In this document: positions 43,106-51,959 of the stretch, piece after piece
Layout: the number at the start of each line of letters is the position of its first letter
How positions within the stretch are numbered: position 1 is the stretch's first letter
NCBI GenBank assembly: GCA_038244815.1
Contig: JBBRTB010000014.1
Span: 52,231 to 116,230, forward strand
Direction of reading: 5' to 3'
Source: DASVHS01 sp038244815
Lineage (GTDB): Bacteria > Acidobacteriota > Thermoanaerobaculia > Gp7-AA8
Length of the DNA stretch: 64,000 bases
Made by a program: the position numbers and the translations under genes
The notes under the pieces: model-generated
What the model saw: only the letters and a program-made list of their open reading frames with translations
What the model was told of the DNA's origin: nothing
Database searches by the model: none

Positions 43106-44767
43106 TTACGTCGTGGCGTGCAGGGTGTCGCGTCTGACCGGGGACTGCGCTTCGCCGGCGGCGGTGACCGCATACACGGGCATCTTCTGCTTGAGCCCTT
43201 TGAGGGCGAACTCCCCGAGCGATTCGGTCTCGAAGCTCCCGACGATCCGGTCGAGCGTGTTTTTCGAGATGACCAGCTGCCCCGGCTTGGCCACGCCGCT
43301 CTCCAGCCGCGAGGCGATGTTCACAGCGCTTCCGAGCACGGTGTAGTCGACGCGCTTCTCGGTGCCGACGTTGCCTACCACCGCCGGGCCGCTGTTGACG
43401 CCGACCCGGACCAGTACGGCTGGCAGGCCCTGCTTCTCGCGCTCCGCGTTCCATTCGCCGACCAGCCGCTGCAACATCAGACCGGTGAGCACGGCCCGGT
43501 CGGCGTGATCCTCCTGCGGGATCGGCGCGCCGAAAAAGGCCATGACCGCATCGCCGATGAATTTGTCGAGCGTGCCGCCGTACTCGAAGATCGATTCCAC
43601 CGCGCAGGAGAAGAAGTGCGACAGGAACTCGGCCACTTCCTCCGGCTTCTTCGTTTCCGATACGGTCGTGAAGCCGGAGATGTCGGCAAAGAGAATCGAC
43701 AGGTCCGCGGTGCGGATCTCCGTTTCGTCGGTGGTGATGACACCCTTCACGATCTCGTCGACGACGGCCGGTGAGTGATAGCGCTCCATCTTCGAGCGGA
43801 TCTTCTGCTCCTGCTCGAACTTCTCATTGAGCTGCGCTCGCTCGATGGCCACCGCCGCGAAGTTCGCCAGCGCCGTGAGGAGGTCGAGGTCCTCCTCGGT
43901 GAAGCGGCCGACGTGGATCCGTGAGTCCACCTGCACCGCACCGATGACCCGGCTCCGGTTCCAGAGCGGCACGCACATCGCCGAGCGGATCCCATGAATG
44001 GCGATCGACTTGCCGCCCAGGAGCCGGGCGTCTTCCAGCGCGTTCGACGTCATCAGCGCGACCTGCTGTTCCGCGACCATCTTCAAGATCGTGCGCGAGA
44101 TCGGGATGTCCTGCTGCTCGGCGCCGTCCAGAAACTTCGTCAGCTTCGGAACGGGGTTTCCCTGCTCGTCGAAGAGGATGATCAATCCACGCTCCACCGG
44201 GAGATAGCGGAAGATCATGTCCATCACCGTCTCCAGCAGCGAGTTGAGGTCCTCGCTCTGCAGCATCGCTTTGGCCACCTGGACCAGGACCTGGAAAATC
44301 TTCTCGCGCGAGACGCCCGGCGCCGCTTTCGAGCCCGGCTCCGATGGCACGCGTGCCGCCGGATCGCGCTGCAGCTCGCTGAGGTCGAGTCCGAACTCGG
44401 AGTTGAAGTCCGAGATGCGGCGGATGACGGTGCCGGGGGCGTTCTCGAACATCGAGTCCCCGGAGAAGTCGACCGCGGGAACGGCCTTGACTTCAAGTTG
44501 CACCGAACCGACGTGAATCACGTCACCCGCGCTCACCTGAGCTTCGGTCACCAGGCTGCCGTTCAGCTTGACGCCGTTGGTGGACTTGAGGTCGATGATC
44601 CACCAGCCGTTGTCGCGCGGCTCGATCCGCGCGTGCTTCCGCGACACCGAGGGGTGGTTGAGAATCAGGTCATTTCCCTCGGTGCGTCCGACGGAGAGGG
44701 GGGCCTTCAGATCCGTCACCCGCGGGACGCCGAGGTCGGCGTAATGGACCTGGAGCTGATCGGTCAT
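43106..44767 (-). CDS. FHA-GAF-class III adenylate/guanylate cyclase
   Basis: The 553-residue soluble protein has an N-terminal FHA domain (residues 1-93; SVGRTEGNDLIL, VSRKHARIE, STNGVKLNG) that binds phosphothreonine. A GAF domain (about 150-320) and a class III cyclase domain (about 350-515) follow. The cyclase has both metal aspartates (LFADISGFT, IGDAVMAFFG), the lysine of DKFIGD typical for adenine selection, and NIASRLE. It probably makes cAMP in response to a phosphorylated partner and a GAF ligand. It links to the kinase cluster at 56-60 kb by function, not by adjacency. Confidence 0.93.
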   Translation of the reverse strand: MTDQLQVHYADLGVPRVTDLKAPLSVGRTEGNDLILNHPSVSRKHARIEPRDNGWWIIDLKSTNGVKLNGSLVTEAQVSAGDVIHVGSVQLEVKAVPAVDFSGDSMFENAPGTVIRRISDFNSEFGLDLSELQRDPAARVPSEPGSKAAPGVSREKIFQVLVQVAKAMLQSEDLNSLLETVMDMIFRYLPVERGLIILFDEQGNPVPKLTKFLDGAEQQDIPISRTILKMVAEQQVALMTSNALEDARLLGGKSIAIHGIRSAMCVPLWNRSRVIGAVQVDSRIHVGRFTEEDLDLLTALANFAAVAIERAQLNEKFEQEQKIRSKMERYHSPAVVDEIVKGVITTDETEIRTADLSILFADISGFTTVSETKKPEEVAEFLSHFFSCAVESIFEYGGTLDKFIGDAVMAFFGAPIPQEDHADRAVLTGLMLQRLVGEWNAEREKQGLPAVLVRVGVNSGPAVVGNVGTEKRVDYTVLGSAVNIASRLESGVAKPGQLVISKNTLDRIVGSFETESLGEFALKGLKQKMPVYAVTAAGEAQSPVRRDTLHATT

Positions 44768-44794
44768 GCGAGATCAGGAATTATAGCCGCTGCC

Positions 44795-46606
44795 TCAATG
44801 GCTCACGGCCCGGCGCCGGGAGAAAGGCTGCATCGTGAGTGTCAGGTGAGGGGCGCCGGTGGCGTCGACGACGAAGACCGTTGCGGAAGAAAGGGCGGCG
44901 CTCCCAAAGTAGGTCGCGCTGAACCGGCCGGCCGGATCGACGAGAAGGATCTTGTACGGACCGGGGACGAGGGAGACCTCGAAGCCGCCGTCGGCGCCGC
45001 TGCTCACCGTGGCCACGCGGTGCCCGGCGGGATCGAGAAACGTCACCTGGATTCCCGGCACTGGCCGCTGCAGCGGATCGAAGACGCCGCCCCCCACGAG
45101 CGTTCCGCGCTGCAATGCGAAGTCGGCTGTTGTTTCGGCGTCGGTCACGACCGCAATCTCGGCCGCCTGATCGAGGTTGGCCGATTGGCCGCTGTATCCG
45201 GGAGCGTAAAAAAGGGCCGGATCTGCCGCGACGAGCCGGTACGATCCTTCCGGAAGCACGAGGTGGTAGCGGCCGTCCGGATCCGTGGTGGTCTGGCCGA
45301 GGGCGATCCCGGCGGCGTCGTACGCGATGACGATCGCGCCCGCGATCGCGGCGTGAGTGGTCCGGCCTGTCACCGTGCCGGACACACGGCCGCCATGCGA
45401 CAGCGCGAACGGCGCCAGCGTGATGGACTGCCCGATCGTCGCGCTGAGACCGGTGGCCCGGGCGAAGCTCGCCTGCATCGAATAGAACTGCGTGGCCCAG
45501 ACGAGATTGGTATCGAAGGCGGCCAGGCGAAACGTCCCGGGAGGCAGGAGGATGACGTAATGTCCCTTCGCATCGGTGGTCACGAACGTGCGCTCGGTTC
45601 CGTCGGAGTTGTAGGCGGCAACGGTGATGCCGGCGATGCCGTTCCCGTTCGTCGCGTCGACGACGCTGCCGGCGATGAGACCTCCGCGATCGAAATGGAA
45701 GGTCAGGCCGCTCCGGATCTGACCGGCGCTGACCGTGACCGCAGGAGACTGTTCGAACGAGGTGGCATCGCCATAGAAGGCCGCCGCAAATCGGAACGTG
45801 TTGTCGATGGCCACGAAGCGATAGGAGCCCGGCTGCAGCGTCATGGTGAAACTGCCGCTCACTCCGGTCGTGACGAACGTAACGAACTTGCCGGCGGCCG
45901 TATACGCATAGACCGAGGCATTCTCGACCGGGGCGCCAGTGGAGTCGGTCACGAGTCCAAAGATGCGCGCGCCGAGTTGAAGAAAGAAGTTAGCTTGCGG
46001 GGTCCCGTTTCCGACGACGACGGGCTCCGCCTCGGCGAAGCTGGTACGGTCTCGATAGAAAGCCGGCGCGAATGCGCCCGCGTCGTCATAGGCAACGAGC
46101 TTATAGCTGCCGGCCGGCAGGACCATGGAGTACAGCCCGTTCGCGCTGACGGCCGTGAAGCCGCGACGTGTCCCGGACAGGTTGTATGCGGTCACGGTCA
46201 GCCCGGGCCGGGGTCCGCCGCTGGTGGTGGCCGTGCCGGAGACCGTAAAGCCGGCCGGCAGGGCGAAATCGAGAACGACGGCCTGAGAGGCAGCGACCGC
46301 GATCAGCAGCGATTCCTCGAATGAGGGCGCGTCGTTCGCGAATTCCGTGGCGTACTTCCCGGCGGGGTCGTAGGCGAGCATTCGATACTGGCCGGCAGGA
46401 AGGGCCATGTCGTACCGGCCATTGACGTCGGTTGTGGTGTTGGCCTGCAGCACCCCGCTGGTCGTGTAAGCGGCCACGACCATGGACGGCAAAAGCGAAC
46501 CATCGGCGGATGCGTGCACTCTGCCGCCGATGGTCTGGGCCTCGGCCGCGAAAGCACCGAAAAACACAGCAATCAGGAGGGTCGAAGAGGTCCACCGGAG
46601 CCGCAC
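44795..46606 (-). CDS. Exported multi-repeat carboxypeptidase-regulatory-like surface protein
   Basis: The 603-residue product has a signal peptide (RLRWTSSTLLIAVFFGAFAAEA) and about seven Ig-like CarboxypepD_reg repeats of roughly 80-85 residues. Each repeat has the pattern TDAxGxYxxxLPxGxYRLxAxD, often with FYGDATSFEQ-type ends. Such domains form extracellular stalks or sugar-binding surfaces. No peptidase catalytic residues are seen. GTG 46606 gives the signal peptide at once and avoids overlap with the divergent gene at 46659. Confidence 0.82.
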   Translation of the reverse strand: MRLRWTSSTLLIAVFFGAFAAEAQTIGGRVHASADGSLLPSMVVAAYTTSGVLQANTTTDVNGRYDMALPAGQYRMLAYDPAGKYATEFANDAPSFEESLLIAVAASQAVVLDFALPAGFTVSGTATTSGGPRPGLTVTAYNLSGTRRGFTAVSANGLYSMVLPAGSYKLVAYDDAGAFAPAFYRDRTSFAEAEPVVVGNGTPQANFFLQLGARIFGLVTDSTGAPVENASVYAYTAAGKFVTFVTTGVSGSFTMTLQPGSYRFVAIDNTFRFAAAFYGDATSFEQSPAVTVSAGQIRSGLTFHFDRGGLIAGSVVDATNGNGIAGITVAAYNSDGTERTFVTTDAKGHYVILLPPGTFRLAAFDTNLVWATQFYSMQASFARATGLSATIGQSITLAPFALSHGGRVSGTVTGRTTHAAIAGAIVIAYDAAGIALGQTTTDPDGRYHLVLPEGSYRLVAADPALFYAPGYSGQSANLDQAAEIAVVTDAETTADFALQRGTLVGGGVFDPLQRPVPGIQVTFLDPAGHRVATVSSGADGGFEVSLVPGPYKILLVDPAGRFSATYFGSAALSSATVFVVDATGAPHLTLTMQPFSRRRAVSH

Positions 46607-46658
46607 GGTGGCAGTATCGCCTAGAATTGCTAGCCCGCACATCCGGGCCGGTCTACCG

Positions 46659-49205
46659 ATGACGTTTCTGTCGCGCTTCTCCATCCGAACGAGGTTGGCC
46701 CTGGTCATGACCGGCGTGCTGGCGCTCATCTCGCTGGCGATCATCGTCTACATGCCCTCGCGTCTCGAGCACCAGGCCTTCAACGCCCTGATGCAGAAGG
46801 CCGTGGCCCTCGGGGAGATGAGCGCGGTCACTCTGGCGCCCAATCTCGAAGAGCACGACCGCACAGGCGTGGCGGAGGCGCTCACCGCGGTGCGCCGCAA
46901 TCCCGACCTGGTGTTTCTGGTCGTGGAGGACGAGAAGGGCGAGCGGTTCGCGACATTCAGCGCTCTTCTGGCCGACGAGAGCGACTTCGCGCACATCACC
47001 ATGCATCCGATCGGCGAGGGCTCGCTCCTCACCCCGCACTCCGACCCGCAATTCCGCCGCGAGAGTGAAGGTGGCCTGACCGCGAAGGGCGACATCTTCG
47101 TGACCAGGACTCCCATCCACTGGCTCGGAAAAGATGTGGGAACGCTCTACCTGGGATTTACGGCCGAGCACGTGCACGAAGACATCGCCAAGGGCCGGGC
47201 TGCCATCGCCTTCGCGACACTGCTGGCTTTCGGCATCGGCGTCGGCGCGATCTTCGCGCTGAGCGCCGTCGTCACCAATCCTCTGCGGCGGATGGTCGAG
47301 ACCACGCAGCGCATCGCCGAGGGCGAGCTCGATCAGAGAGCCGAAGTCGGGTCGAGCGACGAGGTCGGGCAGCTGGCGCGCTCATTCAATCTGATGATCG
47401 ATCGCCTGGCCGCGGAACAGTGGGAGCTGGAAACCTTCAATCGCGAGCTGGAACGCCGCGTCGACGACCGCACGCGCGAGGTCACCGAGCAGCTCGAGGA
47501 ACGCAAACGCGCGGAGGAGAGATACCGCCTTCTCTTCGATCGGAACCTTGCCGGCGTCTACATCGCCAGAACGGACTTCACCGTCGTCAGTTGCAACGAC
47601 GCCTGCGCCCGGGTGTTCGGCTATGACACGGCCAGCGAGTTCATCGAGCTCTCGGGGAAGATCGCTTATGCCTTCGAACGCGATCGCGACGCCATTCTGC
47701 GGCGACTGCATGCCGAAGGCATCGTCACGAACGAGGAGGTGGAACTGCGCGGGCGGGAGGGGCAGTCGGTGTGGGCGCTGGAGAATGTACGGTTGATCGA
47801 GTCATCGACCGGTGCCTCGCTCGAAGGCATTCTGCTGGATGTCAGCGACCGCAAGCGGGCCGAGGAGGAGATCGCTTATCGGGCCTATCACGATCCCCTG
47901 ACCGATCTGCCCAATCGCGCGCTGTTCCTGGACCGGCTGACCGTGGCCATCGCCCACGCCGAACGACAGCACCGGGCGCTGGCCGTGCTGTTTATCGACG
48001 TCGATGATCTGAAGATGGTCAACGACACGCTCGGCCATGCCACGGGCGACGAGCTTCTCAACCGCCTGGCCGGACGGTTGAGCGACATGATCCGGCGGGG
48101 CGACACCGTGGCGCGCGTGGGCGGAGACGAGTTCGTGATTCTGCTTCCGGACATCAATACCGAGCACGATGCGGCCAGCATCGCCCAGAAGCTTCTGGAA
48201 AGGATCGGGCAGCCGTTCGTGGTCAACGGGGAGGAGTTGCATGTGACCGCCAGCGTCGGTGTGGCCCTCTACCCGAGCGATGGCGTCGATGCCGAGACGC
48301 TCATCCGCAATGCCGACGGCGCGATGTATCGCGTGAAGGAGAAAGGCGGGAACAAGTTCCAGCTCTCCAGCCGCCTTGTCAATCGAACGCTCGGCCGCAT
48401 GTCCCTGGAGCAGGAGTTGCGCAACGCCATCGATCGCGACGAGTTCATCGTCTACTACCAGCCCCAGGTCTCGCTCACCACCGGCGAGATCGTCGGAGTC
48501 GAGGCGCTGGTGCGCTGGCAGACCGCCGACGATTCTCTCGTCGAGCCGGGAGCATTCATCCCCGTCGCGGAGCACACCGGTCTCATCGGTCCGATCGGCG
48601 CGGTGGTGTTGCGCAAGGCCTGCGAGCAGTACGCATCGTGGCAGAAACAGGGATTCCTGATGCCCCGGATCGGGGTGAACGTCTCGGCTCGGCAGTTCTT
48701 TCAGCCCGACTTCACCGGGACGCTGGAGCGCACGATCAACGAGTCCTGCGTCAGTCCGAACCTGATCGAGATCGAGATCACCGAGAGCGTGGCCATGCAG
48801 AAGACCGAACACGGTATCCGCATGCTCCGGCGTCTGCGCGAGCTGGGCATTACCATCGCCATCGACGACTTCGGCACGGGCCAGGCTACGTTCAGCTACC
48901 TGAAGCGGTTTCCCGTGGACACGGTGAAGATCGACAAGAGTTTCGTGCGCGAGCTGTCGGAGAAAGCAAGCGACAAGTCGATCGTCATGGCCATTCTGCT
49001 CATCGCGCGCGAGCTCCGGCTGCGCACGGTCGCCGAAGGCGTGGAAAAGACCGACCAGCGGGATTTCCTGCGCCGCCACGGATGTGACTCCATCCAGGGC
49101 TATCTGATCAGCCGCCCGGTGCCGGCGGTTACGTTCGAGTCGATGTTCCTCCAGAGCGGGCCCGGCAGGATCGACGTGGCCGCGATCGCCGGAGTGACCA
49201 CGTAG
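46659..49205 (+). CDS. Membrane sensor HAMP-PAS-GGDEF-EAL protein
   Basis: The 848-residue protein has a transmembrane helix (about 10-30), a periplasmic sensor (30-180), a second helix (about 187-210), HAMP (about 210-262), coiled coil, PAS (about 290-400), GGDEF (405-575) and EAL (580-835). VGGDEF and EALVRW are intact, as are IDDFGTGQATF and VKIDKSF; the first lacks the usual YSSL. A TAGAAT -10-like element lies at 46622-46627. It ends 31 bases from the convergent polysaccharide operon and could set c-di-GMP near it. Confidence 0.93.
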   Translation: MTFLSRFSIRTRLALVMTGVLALISLAIIVYMPSRLEHQAFNALMQKAVALGEMSAVTLAPNLEEHDRTGVAEALTAVRRNPDLVFLVVEDEKGERFATFSALLADESDFAHITMHPIGEGSLLTPHSDPQFRRESEGGLTAKGDIFVTRTPIHWLGKDVGTLYLGFTAEHVHEDIAKGRAAIAFATLLAFGIGVGAIFALSAVVTNPLRRMVETTQRIAEGELDQRAEVGSSDEVGQLARSFNLMIDRLAAEQWELETFNRELERRVDDRTREVTEQLEERKRAEERYRLLFDRNLAGVYIARTDFTVVSCNDACARVFGYDTASEFIELSGKIAYAFERDRDAILRRLHAEGIVTNEEVELRGREGQSVWALENVRLIESSTGASLEGILLDVSDRKRAEEEIAYRAYHDPLTDLPNRALFLDRLTVAIAHAERQHRALAVLFIDVDDLKMVNDTLGHATGDELLNRLAGRLSDMIRRGDTVARVGGDEFVILLPDINTEHDAASIAQKLLERIGQPFVVNGEELHVTASVGVALYPSDGVDAETLIRNADGAMYRVKEKGGNKFQLSSRLVNRTLGRMSLEQELRNAIDRDEFIVYYQPQVSLTTGEIVGVEALVRWQTADDSLVEPGAFIPVAEHTGLIGPIGAVVLRKACEQYASWQKQGFLMPRIGVNVSARQFFQPDFTGTLERTINESCVSPNLIEIEITESVAMQKTEHGIRMLRRLRELGITIAIDDFGTGQATFSYLKRFPVDTVKIDKSFVRELSEKASDKSIVMAILLIARELRLRTVAEGVEKTDQRDFLRRHGCDSIQGYLISRPVPAVTFESMFLQSGPGRIDVAAIAGVTT

Positions 49206-49236
49206 GGGGATTGGCAACGAATCCGAACGGCGGCTC

Positions 49237-50406
49237 TCACTTCGCCGATCGTCGCGCCAGCTCCTTCGCGAGGAGCTCGGTGGCCCGCGCACTTTGCGCG
49301 GGACTCCAGTTCAACTCATATCCCGGCAGCGTGGCGTCGCTCTGCTGATTGAAGAAGATGACCGCACGCACTCCACGGCTGTAGGTGTGATCGATGTGGT
49401 AGAAGGCCTGGCTGTACCACTGATAGACGTCACCGCCCTGACCGACGCTGCCGAATTCGCTGATCATGATCGGTTTGTTCAGCTTGAGCAGCATCGGATA
49501 GGCCTTCTCCAGAATCTGGTGAAAGCTCCACCAGCGCGACCAGGAGGCGATCGTGCCATAGTTGAGGACGCCGACGCCGATCCAGTCGACGTACTCCGGT
49601 CCCGGGAAGTAGTACTCGAACCACGGCATGGAGATGTGCGGTGACCACACCCACAGCACGTTGGTGGCGCTGAATTTCTGAAAAATGAAATGGATGTGCT
49701 TCCAGGCCGCGACGAAATCGTCGGGACGGTTGCCGTTCTGCGGGCCCCACGGATAACGATAAGGATCGTTCATCTCGTGTGCGAAGCGGATGAAGATCGG
49801 CCTCTTATACGCTGCCGCAGCCTTCGCCCACGGCACGATATAGAAGTCGTAGTCGCCTCGGGCCACCGCGCGCAGACTGGCGTACTCCCGTTCGGCCAGG
49901 GGCGGCAGATTCGTGCGCAGCCGTGGATCGAAGTCGTTGACCCAGGGCTCCCACGTGATCAGCGGAACGGAGCCCATGCGATGGATGGAATCGACCATGC
50001 GCGTCGGAAACTGCTGGTCGGGCTTGTCGCCCCACGATGCGTAGAACGAGATGATCGGGAAGTGATAGCGGACCTGCTCCTCGAGCCGTTCCATCCCCGC
50101 GAAGGTATTCGGGAACCCGCCGTCATAGACGCCGAACAGCATCATCGGCGGATTGCGCAGCGCGGTCATGGAGTTGAGCATCGGCTTCATCGGCTCGAGG
50201 TAATCGCTGCGCGATCCCTTGCGCGCGCTCCGAACCGCGTTGCCTTCGGCATCGGACATCCACTGGGCTACCCGGGTCAGTCGCTCACTGACCGGTGCCC
50301 AGACGTTGTTGAAGACCGAGCCGAAACCGAGCTGAAACAGGATTCCGAGCGCGATCAGCCATCCCAGAGCGAAGAATGCCACCTGATAACGCGTTGCCGC
50401 CTTCAC
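49237..50406 (-). CDS. Membrane-anchored GH26-like glycoside hydrolase
   Basis: The 389-residue protein has an N-terminal membrane helix (about 8-30) and a GH26-type barrel. The acid/base glutamate is E211 in RFAHEMND and the nucleophile E317 in MISEFGSVG. GH26 enzymes are mostly beta-1,4-mannanases, though some act on other beta-glucans. As the last gene after a GT2 synthase and an outer-membrane TPR/barrel, it probably trims the polysaccharide made by the synthase, as BcsZ does for cellulose. GTG 50406 overlaps the synthase stop (GTGA). Confidence 0.88.
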   Translation of the reverse strand: MKAATRYQVAFFALGWLIALGILFQLGFGSVFNNVWAPVSERLTRVAQWMSDAEGNAVRSARKGSRSDYLEPMKPMLNSMTALRNPPMMLFGVYDGGFPNTFAGMERLEEQVRYHFPIISFYASWGDKPDQQFPTRMVDSIHRMGSVPLITWEPWVNDFDPRLRTNLPPLAEREYASLRAVARGDYDFYIVPWAKAAAAYKRPIFIRFAHEMNDPYRYPWGPQNGNRPDDFVAAWKHIHFIFQKFSATNVLWVWSPHISMPWFEYYFPGPEYVDWIGVGVLNYGTIASWSRWWSFHQILEKAYPMLLKLNKPIMISEFGSVGQGGDVYQWYSQAFYHIDHTYSRGVRAVIFFNQQSDATLPGYELNWSPAQSARATELLAKELARRSAK

Positions 50407-51959
50407 GTCGAGCTCTCCTCACTGTCGACCCAGGCCGCGTAGATTCGACCGCTCATCAACACGATGTTGATCATGAGAAACAGGACCATCCCCACCGTGA
50501 CCTCGGTCGTAATCAGCACCTCGGATTCGGCCACGATGTACAACTGCCGGATCAGCGTCCACACGATCGTTGCCGCGGAAAACAGAATCGTCAGCAGCGG
50601 CACACGGGCCAGCGTCCAGAATCGTCCCAGATGACGTTCCTTGCGCGTGGGGATGTAAGGCACCTCCACCCCGCCGATGGCCAGGACCAATCCCCGAAGA
50701 AAGACGTTCCACGACCCGATTTTCAGCAGTGTTCCTCTCCAGTGCCAGCCCCGCTCGCGAACCGGATCGCACAGCCAGCGCTGGGCGAACCGATAGATCA
50801 TCACTCCGAGAAGTCCCACCGGCAGGGCATGCTGGACGTACTCGGAGAGAAAGATGACCGCCGGCTGCGCGCCGAACCAGAGGTAGATGAGGGGAATCGA
50901 AATGTAGATCAACGTCGTGAGGCCGACGACATAGTAGCTGCCGATCATCAGATACGACAGTTTCTGATGCGTGCTCAGCCTGCGGAAAGCGCGCGGATAC
51001 TCGTGGAACAGCACGTCGTGCACGCCCCTCGACCACTTGAGCTGCTGGCGCAGAAACGAGTCCAGATCGGCCGGGACGAGACCGCGCGACACGATCTCCG
51101 GAACGTATACCGAACGCCATCCGGCCGCGTGCAGGCGGATGGCCGTCACCAGATCCTCGGCCAGCCCGATGCCGTGGCCGCCGATGGACTGGAGCGCTTT
51201 CCGGCGGAACGTGCAATTCGCGCCGATGGCCACGGCCGTTCCTGTCCCGTGCATGCCCTGCATCGTCGGACCGTAAAACGAGAACGTCTGCTCCGCCGCC
51301 GCCCTGGCTACGAATGACTGCGGAGCGTTGTAGTAGGCCTGGCAGACCTGAACGAATCCGATGCGGTCGTCCGCGAAATATCCGAGTACGCGGTCGAGGA
51401 ACTCCGGGAAGGGGATGTGATCGGGATCCAGGACGAGGATGAACTCCTCGTCCGTCATCTCGAGGGCCCGGTTGATCTTGCCGGCCTTGGCGCCAGGCAG
51501 GCCCACGATCTCCAAATGGACAGCGCCCATCTCCGCGGCAAGTGCGGCGAACCTCGGGTCACGCGTGTCGTCGAGCAGATACGTCGTGTGGGGGTAGCTC
51601 ACGGCGCGGGCGGCGGCGAGCGTGCGCACGAACATGTCGTAAGGCTCGCCGGGTGACGATGTCGTGAAGATGGCCACGCGAAGACCGGCAGGGGCGGAGA
51701 CCGGCGCGGGCTGCTCGATGTGGAACACGTTGTACCAGCCGATCAGCAGACGGGAGATGCCGTACCACGTCGCCAGCGAAAGCAGGATGAACAGAGCGAA
51801 GTTGTTGACGTGCTCGAGACGAAACCACCACTGCCCGAAATACACGACGCTCTGCAGACCGAGAAAAAGGAGGGCCACGGAAACCCAGCGCTCCCAGCTG
51901 GCGATGGGCCTGGCGCGGCGGTGCCGAAAGATCTCAGCGTCGTCTTGCCAGGGTTGCAT
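50403..51959 (-). CDS. Processive GT2 polysaccharide synthase (BcsA-like, without PilZ)
   Basis: The 518-residue inner-membrane protein has two N-terminal helices, a GT2 catalytic domain (about 90-330) and about five C-terminal helices. Catalytic residues are DDTRD, DPDHIP, GLAEDLVT and QQLKWSRG (the QxxRW equivalent), the full set of a processive synthase that polymerises and extrudes a beta-linked glycan. The C-terminal PilZ domain of BcsA is absent, so direct c-di-GMP control is not evident. It overlaps the TPR/barrel gene by 26 bases and the hydrolase gene by four. The sugar is unknown. Confidence 0.9.
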   Translation of the reverse strand: MQPWQDDAEIFRHRRARPIASWERWVSVALLFLGLQSVVYFGQWWFRLEHVNNFALFILLSLATWYGISRLLIGWYNVFHIEQPAPVSAPAGLRVAIFTTSSPGEPYDMFVRTLAAARAVSYPHTTYLLDDTRDPRFAALAAEMGAVHLEIVGLPGAKAGKINRALEMTDEEFILVLDPDHIPFPEFLDRVLGYFADDRIGFVQVCQAYYNAPQSFVARAAAEQTFSFYGPTMQGMHGTGTAVAIGANCTFRRKALQSIGGHGIGLAEDLVTAIRLHAAGWRSVYVPEIVSRGLVPADLDSFLRQQLKWSRGVHDVLFHEYPRAFRRLSTHQKLSYLMIGSYYVVGLTTLIYISIPLIYLWFGAQPAVIFLSEYVQHALPVGLLGVMIYRFAQRWLCDPVRERGWHWRGTLLKIGSWNVFLRGLVLAIGGVEVPYIPTRKERHLGRFWTLARVPLLTILFSAATIVWTLIRQLYIVAESEVLITTEVTVGMVLFLMINIVLMSGRIYAAWVDSEESST

